This document shows, piece by piece, positions 41,532 through 49,172 of a DNA stretch of 64,000 bases (its first letter is position 1; each line of letters begins with the position of its first letter). The position numbers were made by a program, and so were the translations under genes. Location: positions 1 to 64,000 of the IMG/VR virus record IMGVR_UViG_3300042520_001624; one strand, given 5' to 3'. The notes under the pieces are model-generated. The model saw only the letters and a program-made list of their open reading frames with translations, did no database searches and was not told the DNA's origin. This DNA is from a virus.

Positions 41532-42358
41532 TGCCTGTTCCTGCTCCAATCCCCGGCCCTGCAGGGTCTGCAGGTTCTCCGGGAGCAACTGGTCCCGCAG
41601 GCCCTGCTCCGTCTGGTACAGGGCTTGTTTCTGTAACTGGCGGTGTGCTGGACACTCCTACTACGCTAGTCGCAAGAGTAACGGCCGACGCTGCTGCAAT
41701 TCGTAGTGCCATCGGCGCTGCTGAGGGCACCACCGCCGTCGACCCGCTCACGGGCACGGGGTGGACGACCACGCCCGAGAGCGGTGTCACGGTCACGTGG
41801 TCGGGCACGGCGCTCACGCTCGCCGCGGCGGCTGGCGTCACCAGCCTCGGCTTCGTGACGCGCGATGCGACGCCCCTCGGTGCGTCGTCGACCTCGTGGG
41901 AAATCGCCGTGCGCCTGCGGGTGACCGCGGGCGATGGCCTCGGTGCGCCGCGCGGATTTTTCCTCATGGGCTTTTATTTCAACGCCAGCAACTACTCGCT
42001 GTCGACGCTGCGTTCCGACCGTTTTGTGGGCATGTTCACGAACGCCTCGGGCGGGTTCACCAACGTGGGCGAGACCACGGGGCCGTCAAGCGGCGACCTC
42101 ACGGGCGGGCAGTTCTGGCTGCGGCACTCGCGCACGCAGCAGGGGCTTTTCATCTCGTGGTGGGGTGTCGGCACGGGTGGCGCGCTCCCGACCGTGTGGC
42201 GCCAACTCTACACGGTCAGCAACGTGTCTCTGATGACGGCGCTCCCGACGACGACGACGATCTACGTCGGCTCCGGTGCCTACGGCGAGGGCGCAATCGC
42301 GAGTCCGTGGACCGTCGAGGTCCTCGCGATCCGCATGACCTCGATGGGGTCGCTGTGA
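41531..42358 (+). CDS. mosaic fibre tip with short collagen-like stalk
   Basis: The 275-residue product begins with a Gly-X-Y-like proline-rich stalk (IPGPAGSAGSPGATGPAGPA) and then a beta-rich C-terminal domain (GFFLMGFYFNASNYSLSTL, TVWRQLYTVSNVSL). From about 41705 codon third positions become almost all G or C, unlike the first 60 codons and the genes before it. This suggests that the receptor-binding domain was imported and joined to a native stalk. It probably binds the host surface. Confidence 0.65.
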   Translation: MPVPAPIPGPAGSAGSPGATGPAGPAPSGTGLVSVTGGVLDTPTTLVARVTADAAAIRSAIGAAEGTTAVDPLTGTGWTTTPESGVTVTWSGTALTLAAAAGVTSLGFVTRDATPLGASSTSWEIAVRLRVTAGDGLGAPRGFFLMGFYFNASNYSLSTLRSDRFVGMFTNASGGFTNVGETTGPSSGDLTGGQFWLRHSRTQQGLFISWWGVGTGGALPTVWRQLYTVSNVSLMTALPTTTTIYVGSGAYGEGAIASPWTVEVLAIRMTSMGSL

Positions 42359-42386
42359 GCGCTCCGATAACCAGATGGACACTGAT

Positions 42387-42470
42387 ATGAACACACGCGA
42401 AGTACTTACTCTGGTCTTGCAGGCCACCAACCCCACGTCTGTAGACGTAATGGCGAGCACGGTGCACTGA
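42387..42470 (+). pseudogene. chimeric 27-codon relic of holin start and fibre-gene end
   Basis: An ATG frame of 27 codons reads MNTREVLTLVLQAT then NPTSVDVMASTVH. The first 14 codons match the start of the holin-like gene at 44323 (MSTREVLTLVLQAT) and the last 13 match the end of the gene at 41247 (NPTSVDVMTSTVR). The join falls at a shared CAGGCCAC/GCCACCAA-type sequence. The TGA overlaps the next ATG exactly as at 41531. It is a recombination scar that kept its translational signals, and may act only as a leader for the next gene. Confidence 0.75.
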
Positions 42471-42886
42471 TGCCTATTCCTGCAATGATATCTAACCCGC
42501 TAGGCGGGGGAACAGTCATCTCGCCCCGGATTGAGTGTCTGGCGGGGCTTGTTTCAACTACCACCAGCGTTGGGCACGATGTCGTTGGTTACGCGCGGAT
42601 AGACCCGGCTACGTACGCTCGCAGCGGGGAGACTACTGTCCTTACGCTGGAGGCTTTTGGTCGTGTCGTAAGTGGTGTTACGGGCACTCTAGTTCTCTAC
42701 AATCTGGACACAGCAGCAACTGTTGCCACACTTGCATGGACGGAGACCGCCGTTACACGCAAGACCGCCTCTGTGGCCGTTCCTGTTAGTGCTAGTCGCT
42801 ATGAACTACGAGTGTCTAAGAGCGGCGGAGCCGTGTCGGACTTTGCCGTTGTAGGCGGCGCAACTGTTTTGATTACCTGGAGCTGA
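42470..42886 (+). CDS. small fibre-locus protein with duplicated start region
   Basis: The 138-residue protein begins MPIPAMISNP, similar to MPVPAPIPGP of the gene at 41531, and both start codons overlap a stop preceded by the same sequence. The rest is a beta-rich domain (VLTLEAFGRVVSGVTGTLVL, ASRYELRVSKSGG). Base use is like the phage average, unlike both neighbours. It is probably a fibre tip or accessory alternative. Confidence 0.55.
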   Translation: MPIPAMISNPLGGGTVISPRIECLAGLVSTTTSVGHDVVGYARIDPATYARSGETTVLTLEAFGRVVSGVTGTLVLYNLDTAATVATLAWTETAVTRKTASVAVPVSASRYELRVSKSGGAVSDFAVVGGATVLITWS

Positions 42887-42888
42887 CA

Positions 42889-43848
42889 ATGGCGACCCTC
42901 ACCAACGTTTCTTCCCCTGCAAACGGCACCGCCGCGGTCTTCTCGCTCCTTACACAGCTCTGCGCCGCGGGCTGGATCGTGAAGCGCTGGAGCGATGCGA
43001 CCTCGCTGTCATTGGACAACGTCAACCTTACCAGCAACCCCTACGGCGGCAGCGGCAGCGGCGCTGGCAACCTCGGGAACACCTCGGCGTGGTTCCGCGT
43101 GGCAGCGTCGGGCGGCTCGCGCGAGTGGCTCTTTCAGCGCGGCTCGGGCGATGCGACGTGGACCATCTCGCGCTCCAAGGCGGGCTTCACTGGCGGCTCC
43201 CCGAACGCGACGACGGCGAGCACCGCAACCGACGCGACGCCGCTGTTCAGCGCAGCGACTGCGTTCAGCGCGACGCCCGGCCGGTGGTTCATCTCCGGCG
43301 ACGACGCGGACGGCTTCGGCTGGACGGCCTACGCGATCCCGGTGGGTGGCGGCAACGTGCTGACCTTCTTGTCGGATGAGCCGCTGCTCACGGGCACCTT
43401 CGCGGCCGAGGACACCGACCCCTATCTGTGGCTTGGATACTACAATGTGACGGGGCTCGCGGCGACGGGGACGTTCATCGTGACCTCGAACAGCGCGCTG
43501 CTGCTCGGGTACAAGCGATACACCACGGCGGGATCAAACCAACGCATCACATACGGGACGATCCACATGGCCGCGAACGCGGAGGCCATCGCGCCCGCGG
43601 TCAACACGAGCACGCAGCAGATGGGGCAGACGCCCGTCGGCGGGTTGGAGGTGCCCTGGCAGATCCCCGTGTTCCGCAACGCCGCCGCGAGCACGTCGTC
43701 GGGATGGGTGGGCGTCCCGAGTCGCCACCGCTGGTGCACCGTCGGGGGGCGTGCCAACGGCGACAAGCTCGTCTCGGGCTCTGACAACTGGTTGTATGCT
43801 GCTGGTTTGTGGGTCAAGTGGGACTCGTCGACTCCGACGCTGAGCTGA
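42889..43848 (+). CDS. GC-rich fibre or appendage protein, likely imported
   Basis: The 319-residue product is rich in Gly, Ser, Ala, Thr and Trp with a beta look (WIVKRWSDATSLSLDNVNL, FSATPGRWFISGDDADGFGW). Third codon positions are almost all G or C until about 43770, unlike adjacent genes, so it was probably acquired from a GC-rich source. It may be a receptor-binding protein. No domain is named. Confidence 0.6.
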   Translation: MATLTNVSSPANGTAAVFSLLTQLCAAGWIVKRWSDATSLSLDNVNLTSNPYGGSGSGAGNLGNTSAWFRVAASGGSREWLFQRGSGDATWTISRSKAGFTGGSPNATTASTATDATPLFSAATAFSATPGRWFISGDDADGFGWTAYAIPVGGGNVLTFLSDEPLLTGTFAAEDTDPYLWLGYYNVTGLAATGTFIVTSNSALLLGYKRYTTAGSNQRITYGTIHMAANAEAIAPAVNTSTQQMGQTPVGGLEVPWQIPVFRNAAASTSSGWVGVPSRHRWCTVGGRANGDKLVSGSDNWLYAAGLWVKWDSSTPTLS

Positions 43849-43854
43849 GGAATC

Positions 43855-44058
43855 ATGGCTACATTCAACGCTTTCGTAATCCCAGCGCCTACTACCTCCT
43901 TTGCGGCACGTTGCGGCACTGTACGCGGAGCTCTGCCCGTGCTGCAAGGGGGCATAACTACCTACAATTACTTCACTTCTGCGGGTGTGTTTGGCAACAC
44001 CACCGATCCGAGTGCAGTACCTTCTACTGCGGGCATCGTGCGTGTGGTAACGACATAA
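43855..44058 (+). CDS. small structural protein at the end of the fibre locus
   Basis: The 67-residue protein (TFNAFVIPAPTTSFAARCG, GGITTYNYFTSAGVFGN) is beta-rich and has no membrane segment. GAGGAATC precedes the start. No family is recognised. It returns to average base composition after the GC-rich gene. Confidence 0.45.
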   Translation: MATFNAFVIPAPTTSFAARCGTVRGALPVLQGGITTYNYFTSAGVFGNTTDPSAVPSTAGIVRVVTT

Positions 44059-44102
44059 GTAAAACGTAAGCTGTGGGATGGTGCGGCGTGGAGGAGACGG
44101 AC

Positions 44103-44303
44103 ATGAATGCGGGGCACAAATGGGGGTTTTTGCCAGTGGAAACACTGGTATTTACGGCGTTTGGCCAATTCGCACACATTGTTGCGGAGATACCCCCGTG
44201 GGTAGGTGGTGGCGTTAGTGCCCTACTAGTCGGGCTGCTACTACGTTTTCTGGACCCAAGTCTAAAGGTTTGGGGAGAGCGTTTTCGGGACCGGAAGAAG
44301 TAA
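44103..44303 (+). CDS. holin candidate with two membrane segments
   Basis: The ATG at 44103 has GGAGG eight nt upstream; an in-frame ATG at 44073 does not. The 66-residue product has two hydrophobic segments (ETLVFTAFGQFAHIVAEI and VGGGVSALLVGLLLRFL) and a basic tail (VWGERFRDRKK), the layout of small class II holins. It opens the lysis region. It could also be another small membrane protein. Confidence 0.5.
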   Translation: MNAGHKWGFLPVETLVFTAFGQFAHIVAEIPPWVGGGVSALLVGLLLRFLDPSLKVWGERFRDRKK

Positions 44304-44322
44304 AGTCTGGTAGGCTTTTCGT

Positions 44323-44715
44323 ATGAGCACACGAGAAGTACTTACTTTGGTTCTACAGGCCACTACGCCGCTACTGCTGGCGGTGTTTGGTCTGTTTCTG
44401 GCTTGGCTACAGCGGAAGGTTTCGGCTGCGACCAAGAACCAGCAACTGCTAAGTGCAGTAGACCTTCTTGCGCACGGAGCACAGGGTGTTGTTGCGGAGC
44501 TGGCCCAGTCGGTAGTAAAGGATCTCAAGGATCCTAACAAGCCTGGAAGCTGGGACAAGGTTACTCAGGAGTCTGTAAAGGCCACAGCTATCCGGCGTTT
44601 GCAGGAGCTTTACCCGCACGCCATTGCAGAACTGCAACAGTCTAACCCGGACAAGGTTTCTGCAATGGTAGGTACCTTTGTAGAGGCTGCAGTCCTAAAG
44701 TACAAGAAGCCGTGA
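44323..44715 (+). CDS. holin-like protein, LLH type candidate
   Basis: The 130-residue protein has one N-terminal membrane helix (TTPLLLAVFGLFLAWLQ) followed by a soluble helical region with VDLLAHGAQGVVAELAQ and a lysine-rich end, resembling phage holins of the LLH family. Its first 14 codons are duplicated in the scar at 42387. It is coupled to the next gene (GTGA). Confidence 0.5.
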   Translation: MSTREVLTLVLQATTPLLLAVFGLFLAWLQRKVSAATKNQQLLSAVDLLAHGAQGVVAELAQSVVKDLKDPNKPGSWDKVTQESVKATAIRRLQELYPHAIAELQQSNPDKVSAMVGTFVEAAVLKYKKP

Positions 44716-45011
44716 AACCCAAGAAGCACAAGGTTCCTGTAGACACGTTCGACCAGATTATCCCGGACGGGGCTGGGTACGTGTCTACGACCAATGATGC
44801 TACCGGGAAAATCACTATTCCCGAACACGCACAGCTGCTTTGGAACCTGTCTTCTGGTCCGTTCTGGTCTTGGAACCAAGAGACCCATTTCCGAGACGAC
44901 AGCTGTCCTATCTGCAAGACTGCCAAGCACTGTACGCAGAACGTGACTGTATGGAGTCGCAGTCGTACAGTGCTTGTAGTACACGACTACAAACCCGTCC
45001 GCCCGTGCTGA
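44712..45011 (+). CDS. small Cys-containing hypothetical protein
   Basis: The GTG-started 99-residue protein has a CPICKTAKHC motif in its C-terminal half and Trp-rich strands (FWSWNQETHF). One zinc site is possible. No family is recognised. It is coupled to the holin-like gene. Confidence 0.5.
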   Translation: MKPKKHKVPVDTFDQIIPDGAGYVSTTNDATGKITIPEHAQLLWNLSSGPFWSWNQETHFRDDSCPICKTAKHCTQNVTVWSRSRTVLVVHDYKPVRPC

Positions 45012-45016
45012 GGTAT

Positions 45017-45109
45017 ATGAATCGACAACTGAAGTATTCTCTTTCTGGAGTCTGGCTGCTGCTTGCTCTTGTTTTGTTTGCAGTAGCTTGTCCGAGAGTA
45101 CTTAACTAG
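45017..45109 (+). CDS. 30-residue membrane peptide with lipobox-like cysteine
   Basis: The ATG is six nt after the previous stop with GAGGT upstream. The peptide has a basic start, a hydrophobic segment (GVWLLLALVLFAVAC) and five more residues. The AVAC end resembles a lipobox, so it may be a tiny lipoprotein or a membrane peptide of the lysis cassette, perhaps a spanin-type partner. It is too short for default calling. Confidence 0.4.
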   Translation: MNRQLKYSLSGVWLLLALVLFAVACPRVLN

Positions 45110-45722
45110 TCTGTAACGCCTGTTCCGGGGATGCACCTCGTTTAAGACGCTTGCATATAGTGCTGAGGCACAAAGACCGCTCTTCTGCCCACTCAGAGAG
45201 GCGCTGGGTTTTGCCGAAAGCCGTCAGGGGTACAACGTTTTTTCTATTTTGGGACTGCTGACGGACAGTTGCCCACCGACAGTTCGAGGGCTCGTAATTT
45301 TTTGCAGAGTCTATACGGTCTAGAGTATGGGCTTGTGAAGGCGCCGGACCCATGTCGTTGTAGAAGTTTAAAAAGTCGTTCCAACGGTCGCAAACCTCTA
45401 CGCCTAGTCCACCATATCTTGCGTAGTTTGCAGCTTTGGGGTTGCGACATCGCGTACGCATGGACAGCCAGATGCTGTACTCTCGACAACTTTTACGTTG
45501 CGTGCCGGAAAAGCCGTGACGCAGTTTTGACACTCGGCACAGAGAAGCTTTCAAGCAACCACACGAAGAAGTTTTTCCGAGAAAAACATGGCTGGCATTG
45601 TAGCTTCTTACTCGACCGCACACACAGCGGGCGTAGACTCTGTGTAGGCTGTAGGTGGTAACGTCGGAAACTACAAGCAGGGAACCGTGTACGCTTCCTG
45701 CTAGCACTCGTTTGGTTCGCAT
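45102..45722 (-). CDS. HNH homing-type endonuclease
   Basis: The ATG at 45722 gives 206 residues; upstream in-frame codons overlap the lipoprotein gene. The motif order is that of phage HNH/NUMOD-type endonucleases: CVCGRVRSYNASHVFLGKTS with CGC after it, IWLSMRTRCRNPKAANYARY, GGLGVEVCDRWNDFLNFYND, and TLDRIDSAKNYEPSNCRWAT. A C-terminal helix-turn-helix follows (FGKTQRLSEWAEE). It is antisense between lysis genes, the pattern of a mobile free-standing endonuclease. Confidence 0.85.
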   Translation of the reverse strand: MRTKRVLAGSVHGSLLVVSDVTTYSLHRVYARCVCGRVRSYNASHVFLGKTSSCGCLKASLCRVSKLRHGFSGTQRKSCREYSIWLSMRTRCRNPKAANYARYGGLGVEVCDRWNDFLNFYNDMGPAPSQAHTLDRIDSAKNYEPSNCRWATVRQQSQNRKNVVPLTAFGKTQRLSEWAEERSLCLSTICKRLKRGASPEQALQTS

Positions 45723-45761
45723 CTGAGAACTCTGACACACCTTTAGCAAGGAGCAACTGGA

Positions 45762-46040
45762 ATGCGTTTGGTCACGTTTTTGTGCCTGTGTTTGCTGGCC
45801 TGTCCGCAATGGAACCGCCCGAAGTGTCCGCGTGTCGGGGTACACTCGTGCCTGAACAACCAGCCGCACTTCTGTTCTCCGACAGGGGAGCTGACTCCTT
45901 CTGGAGACGAGCCTTGTAGTTTGCAGAGCCCCGCACGTGTCTGTCAGGTAGACCCGTCCGACGGGCGTGCGTACTGTGCCCCTATTCTAGATGCAGGAGA
46001 GGTGTCTGATGCCGCCCAAGAAGCTAGCCTTGACCAGTGA
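45762..46040 (+). CDS. Cys-rich lipoprotein
   Basis: The 92-residue product has a short signal sequence (MRLVTFLCLCLLAC) with a lipobox-like LLAC, then a secreted domain with five or more cysteines (CPRVGVHSCLNNQPHFC). It may be an outer-membrane spanin or a superinfection-exclusion lipoprotein. It lies in the lysis region. Its end overlaps the next gene. Confidence 0.6.
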   Translation: MRLVTFLCLCLLACPQWNRPKCPRVGVHSCLNNQPHFCSPTGELTPSGDEPCSLQSPARVCQVDPSDGRAYCAPILDAGEVSDAAQEASLDQ

Positions 46041-46722
46041 GCGTTTGTCCGAGGTCCTTGCCGGACTTACGGAGGCCCTGAACGCAGACATGCCCGCCGC
46101 TGTCGTGGACAAGGAGTCTTCGATCCTGCACAACGGTATTGCTCTGGGGTTTGATCTCGGACGTAATACCGTGGAGGATGTCCGGGCTCTGGCTTCGCAT
46201 CTCTCGATTGATATTCCCGGATTGAAGCTTCCTTCCGGAAAAGAGTATCTTGAGAACTTTGCGACCAGCATCGGGACTGAGATCGCTATTCCTACAGGAT
46301 TTTCTGTAGAGCAGCGACTTCTCACGGTCCCGCACGAGTGGGTACACGTCTACCAGCACAAGCGCGGTGTCGACGCAGGTTGGTGGCCCAACTCTGTGTC
46401 CCACTCTGTTTTGTACCTTTGCTCGTTCTCTACTAAGGATGCAGCCGAGTACCTCGGCAAGGTCGAGGCAGACGCCTACGCAACCACAGAGTGCGTTCGG
46501 AAGTTCCTGTATGGTGGGGGACTTCGTCCCATCGTCAGTATCACCAAGAGTCTCCGGGACCACTACGCTCTTATGACCGAGGGCGCACAGGTTGCCGAGC
46601 AGGTACTGCTGACGCACTACAAGACCATGGATACCGGGGGCATTCCGAACGTGACGGGATGTCGCATCGCCATGGACTACTTGCACAAGAACGCCAAGGA
46701 CCTCCAGGGGTCTCTGGTCTGA
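46009..46722 (+). CDS. HExxH zinc metallopeptidase
   Basis: The ATG at 46009 has GGAGAGG at good spacing; an earlier ATG at 45991 is less likely. The 237-residue protein contains VPHEWVHVYQHKRG, a zinc HExxH motif, and about 50 residues later LGKVEADAYATTECVRK, with a possible third ligand glutamate. It lies in the lysis region, between the lipoprotein and endolysin. Substrate is unknown; a cell-wall or host-protein target is possible. Confidence 0.7.
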   Translation: MPPKKLALTSERLSEVLAGLTEALNADMPAAVVDKESSILHNGIALGFDLGRNTVEDVRALASHLSIDIPGLKLPSGKEYLENFATSIGTEIAIPTGFSVEQRLLTVPHEWVHVYQHKRGVDAGWWPNSVSHSVLYLCSFSTKDAAEYLGKVEADAYATTECVRKFLYGGGLRPIVSITKSLRDHYALMTEGAQVAEQVLLTHYKTMDTGGIPNVTGCRIAMDYLHKNAKDLQGSLV

Positions 46723-46739
46723 GCTAGGACGGAGCAAGC

Positions 46740-47648
46740 ATGGAAATCAAGCCCGGAATCGGCGTGACCTTTTACGGTCGTTTGCCCGCGATTTTGAACA
46801 CAGATGTCGTAGAAGCTTGCGACATCGTCTGTCTGCATACAGCGCTAGACAGCACAGATCCCAAGACTGTAGAGCAGGTTCGGAAGATCAATCCTGATGC
46901 TCAGATCTGGATTGGCTTCCCTGCGAATTATCTGTCGAGGATGGATCTCTTCCAGAGTCGGAAGAAGGTAATTGCGGAGGTGGATCGCATCGCTGCGGTC
47001 GCTTTGGATTGTGGTGCTGATGTTCTTGAGCCCAACGGAGAGGGCTCGTCGGATGGTAAGATTGTCGGGGACTGGGTTGGTCCCATGGGAGATGCAGCGG
47101 AAGCTGCTCGTCTGGAGGAGCTAAGCAAGGCTGTCATGGAACGGTTCAAGGACCGTCTCCAAGGCAAGATGGCTCTGGGCTGGACCTCGCACGATGGTAC
47201 AGGTTTCCGCATTCCCCGAAACGTATTGAAGAATGCAGATCTGCACTCCCCGCAGCACTATCCTGCGTTTGGAAAGCACATGATTTCGCAGCGGGAGCTG
47301 GATCGTCGCTTCCAGTGGTCTAAGGGCCAGTGGGAGGTGCTCGCGGCACGGGGCATCGTATCCCCTGATGTGTGCCCCTACGGGGCCAAGTGGAGCCCGT
47401 ACCTGCAAGGGTGGGGGCACTCGGTGAACGCTCTAGTTTGGGGCCTCTGCGAGGCTCCTACGGCCCGCATGTGGGCCTGCCCGGGGAGCTGGTCCCCGGA
47501 AGCTCTGGAGGCTCTCAAGCTGGCTCGCAAGCTACGTGCGAAGCACGGGTACGGTCCGAATGCCATCGAGCGGTTCCAGGCTGCAAGCGGTCTGGATGAC
47601 GATGGCATTGTCGGGAAGCTAACGCTTGCAGCTCTCAGAGCTTTGTGA
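46740..47648 (+). CDS. putative endolysin with peptidoglycan-binding domain
   Basis: The 302-residue protein has a C-terminal PG_binding_1-like segment (AIERFQAASGLDDDGIVG, KLTLAALRAL). The first 240 residues look like an alpha/beta barrel (IGVTFYGRLPAILNTDVVEA, GADVLEPNGEGSSDGK), where DVLEPNGE could hold catalytic acids. It lies at the end of the lysis cassette. The cut bond cannot be told. Its end overlaps the convergent methylase gene by 14 nt. Confidence 0.65.
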   Translation: MEIKPGIGVTFYGRLPAILNTDVVEACDIVCLHTALDSTDPKTVEQVRKINPDAQIWIGFPANYLSRMDLFQSRKKVIAEVDRIAAVALDCGADVLEPNGEGSSDGKIVGDWVGPMGDAAEAARLEELSKAVMERFKDRLQGKMALGWTSHDGTGFRIPRNVLKNADLHSPQHYPAFGKHMISQRELDRRFQWSKGQWEVLAARGIVSPDVCPYGAKWSPYLQGWGHSVNALVWGLCEAPTARMWACPGSWSPEALEALKLARKLRAKHGYGPNAIERFQAASGLDDDGIVGKLTLAALRAL

Positions 47649-48222
47649 GCGTGCCCCACTGCTCCGCCATGGCGGCAGCAATCCCAGCATAGGTCTTAGA
47701 CCGGAGCAGCCATCTGTCCGGACTAGGACCTAGTTTGTTCTGACCGCTGGGTGTCTGGTTGTCCCAGACACCTCGTGCAGGCAAAGGCAGCACGTTAGTA
47801 GGTCGAAGTCTGGGCAAGTTCTTCAGCCACAGACATGTCTTCTTGGATTCTGGATGTCCGTATTCGTATGGTTGGATAATCTGCTCTGGCTTGCGTATGC
47901 GAGAAGAGATCACGGAAACCGGATTCTCAACACAGATTCGGGGAACAGGGAGCTGCATCAGGGCGCGGACAAAATCAAGTGCAGCTTCTTGTTCTACTCG
48001 CTTGTCCTTGAACCAACGGGAGCCTGAAACTGCCAGATGCGTACAGGGTGGATGGCAGATTAGCAGGTCGTAGCCAGACCAATCAAAGGACAAGCAGTCT
48101 CTCTGCAAGTGCGGTCCAGGTACTGCAGTTGGGAGAAGATCGCAGGACACTGCTTCATGCCCCAGGGAGATGAAAGCGTCTCGGACAGTTCCGGAGAACT
48201 CACAGAGTACGCCGACCTTCAT
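47635..48222 (-). CDS. DNA cytosine methyltransferase-like protein
   Basis: The ATG at 48222 overlaps the previous stop (ATGA) and fixes the start. The 195-residue protein has a SAM-binding-type start (VGVLCEFSGTVRDAFISLGH), AVSCDLLP, and LLICHPPCTHLAVSGSRWF, where PPC is the motif of cytosine-5 methylases. It is shorter than bacterial Dcm and lacks a clear target-recognition domain, as in many phage versions. It could protect DNA from restriction. Confidence 0.7.
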   Translation of the reverse strand: MKVGVLCEFSGTVRDAFISLGHEAVSCDLLPTAVPGPHLQRDCLSFDWSGYDLLICHPPCTHLAVSGSRWFKDKRVEQEAALDFVRALMQLPVPRICVENPVSVISSRIRKPEQIIQPYEYGHPESKKTCLWLKNLPRLRPTNVLPLPARGVWDNQTPSGQNKLGPSPDRWLLRSKTYAGIAAAMAEQWGTLTKL

Positions 48223-48458
48223 CGCTTGAAGCTCTCCGCAAGCTGTAGGAATTTGTCTAAAGGACAGTCCTGAACATGGTGTCCGGGTGGGAAGCCACAC
48301 ACCCGGCACTCTGCTTTTGTCCAGCCGTCAGCATGGCTAGTTTCTGTCGCTAGAGCTTCTGCGATGTCGACCATTTGCCCAATGGCAGCTTCGACCTTCT
48401 CTACACGCAGTTTGAGTTTGGCGATCTCTGCGACCAGATCAGCAGTTGCTTTGTTCAT
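48219..48458 (-). CDS. small coiled-coil zinc-type protein
   Basis: The ATG at 48458 overlaps the stop of the upstream small gene. The 79-residue protein has an N-terminal coiled coil (ATADLVAEIAKLKLRVEKVE) and a C-terminal CRVCGFPPGHHVQDC motif that could bind zinc. No family is recognised. It is coupled on both sides. Confidence 0.6.
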   Translation of the reverse strand: MNKATADLVAEIAKLKLRVEKVEAAIGQMVDIAEALATETSHADGWTKAECRVCGFPPGHHVQDCPLDKFLQLAESFKR

Positions 48459-48607
48459 AGCTTCTCCGAACAGACCAAGCGAAATCCTGTCATTTCGTGC
48501 ACTACGTCTTCGTGAAGGGCGCCACAAAAGCCGGAGCTAGGACGCGGAATCCGGGAGTACATTCCATCCCACCACGAAAAAGCTTTAGTGACTAGGAAGT
48601 CAGGCAC
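48455..48607 (-). CDS. SW/RLC-family small protein E2
   Basis: A GTG inside the Leu-Cys codons of E1 (TTG TGC) starts this 50-residue protein. It has FSWWDGM near the middle and ends TGFRLVCSEKL, the family signature. Its stop overlaps the next gene by ATGA. No ribosome site is seen, so translation probably depends on ribosomes finishing E1. Confidence 0.75.
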   Translation of the reverse strand: MPDFLVTKAFSWWDGMYSRIPRPSSGFCGALHEDVVHEMTGFRLVCSEKL

Positions 48608-48804
48608 AAGCGGAATCCTCTTCGTTTGTCTCGGCTTAGCTTTCCGGGGAGTGTTGCAGGAGTGAGCATGGACTTCAGCTGCACAGCCGGTTCCAAAACA
48701 GCTTTGCCCATCTTGTGATACAGCTTCCAGTCGTAACACTTCCCTATGGTTCGCACGTGGAAAAGCCCCAGCATGCCTGGAGCTAGCTGAAGCGCGGCGC
48801 TCAC
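48592..48804 (-). CDS. SW/RLC-family small protein E1
   Basis: The GTG start overlaps the previous stop (GTGA). The 70-residue protein has a tryptophan segment (CYDWKLYHKMGK) and ends RRGFRLCLTS. It is longer than most members. It is the first of a two-gene array far from the main replication-module arrays, showing the family also spread to this position. Confidence 0.7.
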   Translation of the reverse strand: MSAALQLAPGMLGLFHVRTIGKCYDWKLYHKMGKAVLEPAVQLKSMLTPATLPGKLSRDKRRGFRLCLTS

Positions 48805-49172
48805 TGCAGACTCGCAGAGTAGTCCGAGAAGGACTGGGGGCAGAGTAGTCCTACCCGAACTTCTTTGCTAATCGCCGCTAAGCTTTCTGGAGCCACAGCC
48901 GTAGCGGTCAGGTGCTCGTTGAAGTTACCTTCGTCTTGGGCTTCGACGAGAGTAACGTTTGGGAAGAAGCAGTAAACTCCTGTGAGGTTTACGCGTACTC
49001 CAGAAGCGTTGTACTCCTGTAGTGTTCCCCAGAGGGACTGTCCATCGGCAAACATGACCTTTACGGTGAGCTTGCGAGCCGGTCCAAGAACTGCTGGTCT
49101 AGCTGTTGGGACTCCCGCAGGAGTGCTTCTGCTCGTCTTCTTGATTGGGGATCTCTGTGCGCGGTTGGACAT
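48801..49172 (-). CDS. hypothetical protein with Sm-like pattern
   Basis: The 123-residue protein has a basic, Pro/Thr-rich N-terminus and a beta core (LTVKVMFADGQSLWGTLQEY, SGVRVNLTGVYCFFPNVTLV) whose strand pattern recalls Sm/Hfq-type barrels. This is only a resemblance. It follows the HTH gene and overlaps E1. Confidence 0.5.
   Translation of the reverse strand: MSNRAQRSPIKKTSRSTPAGVPTARPAVLGPARKLTVKVMFADGQSLWGTLQEYNASGVRVNLTGVYCFFPNVTLVEAQDEGNFNEHLTATAVAPESLAAISKEVRVGLLCPQSFSDYSASLQ

Noticed and set aside
43534-44145. Antisense frame in the GC-rich fibre gene
   Set aside because: Arises from high GC3; no start signals and no motif.
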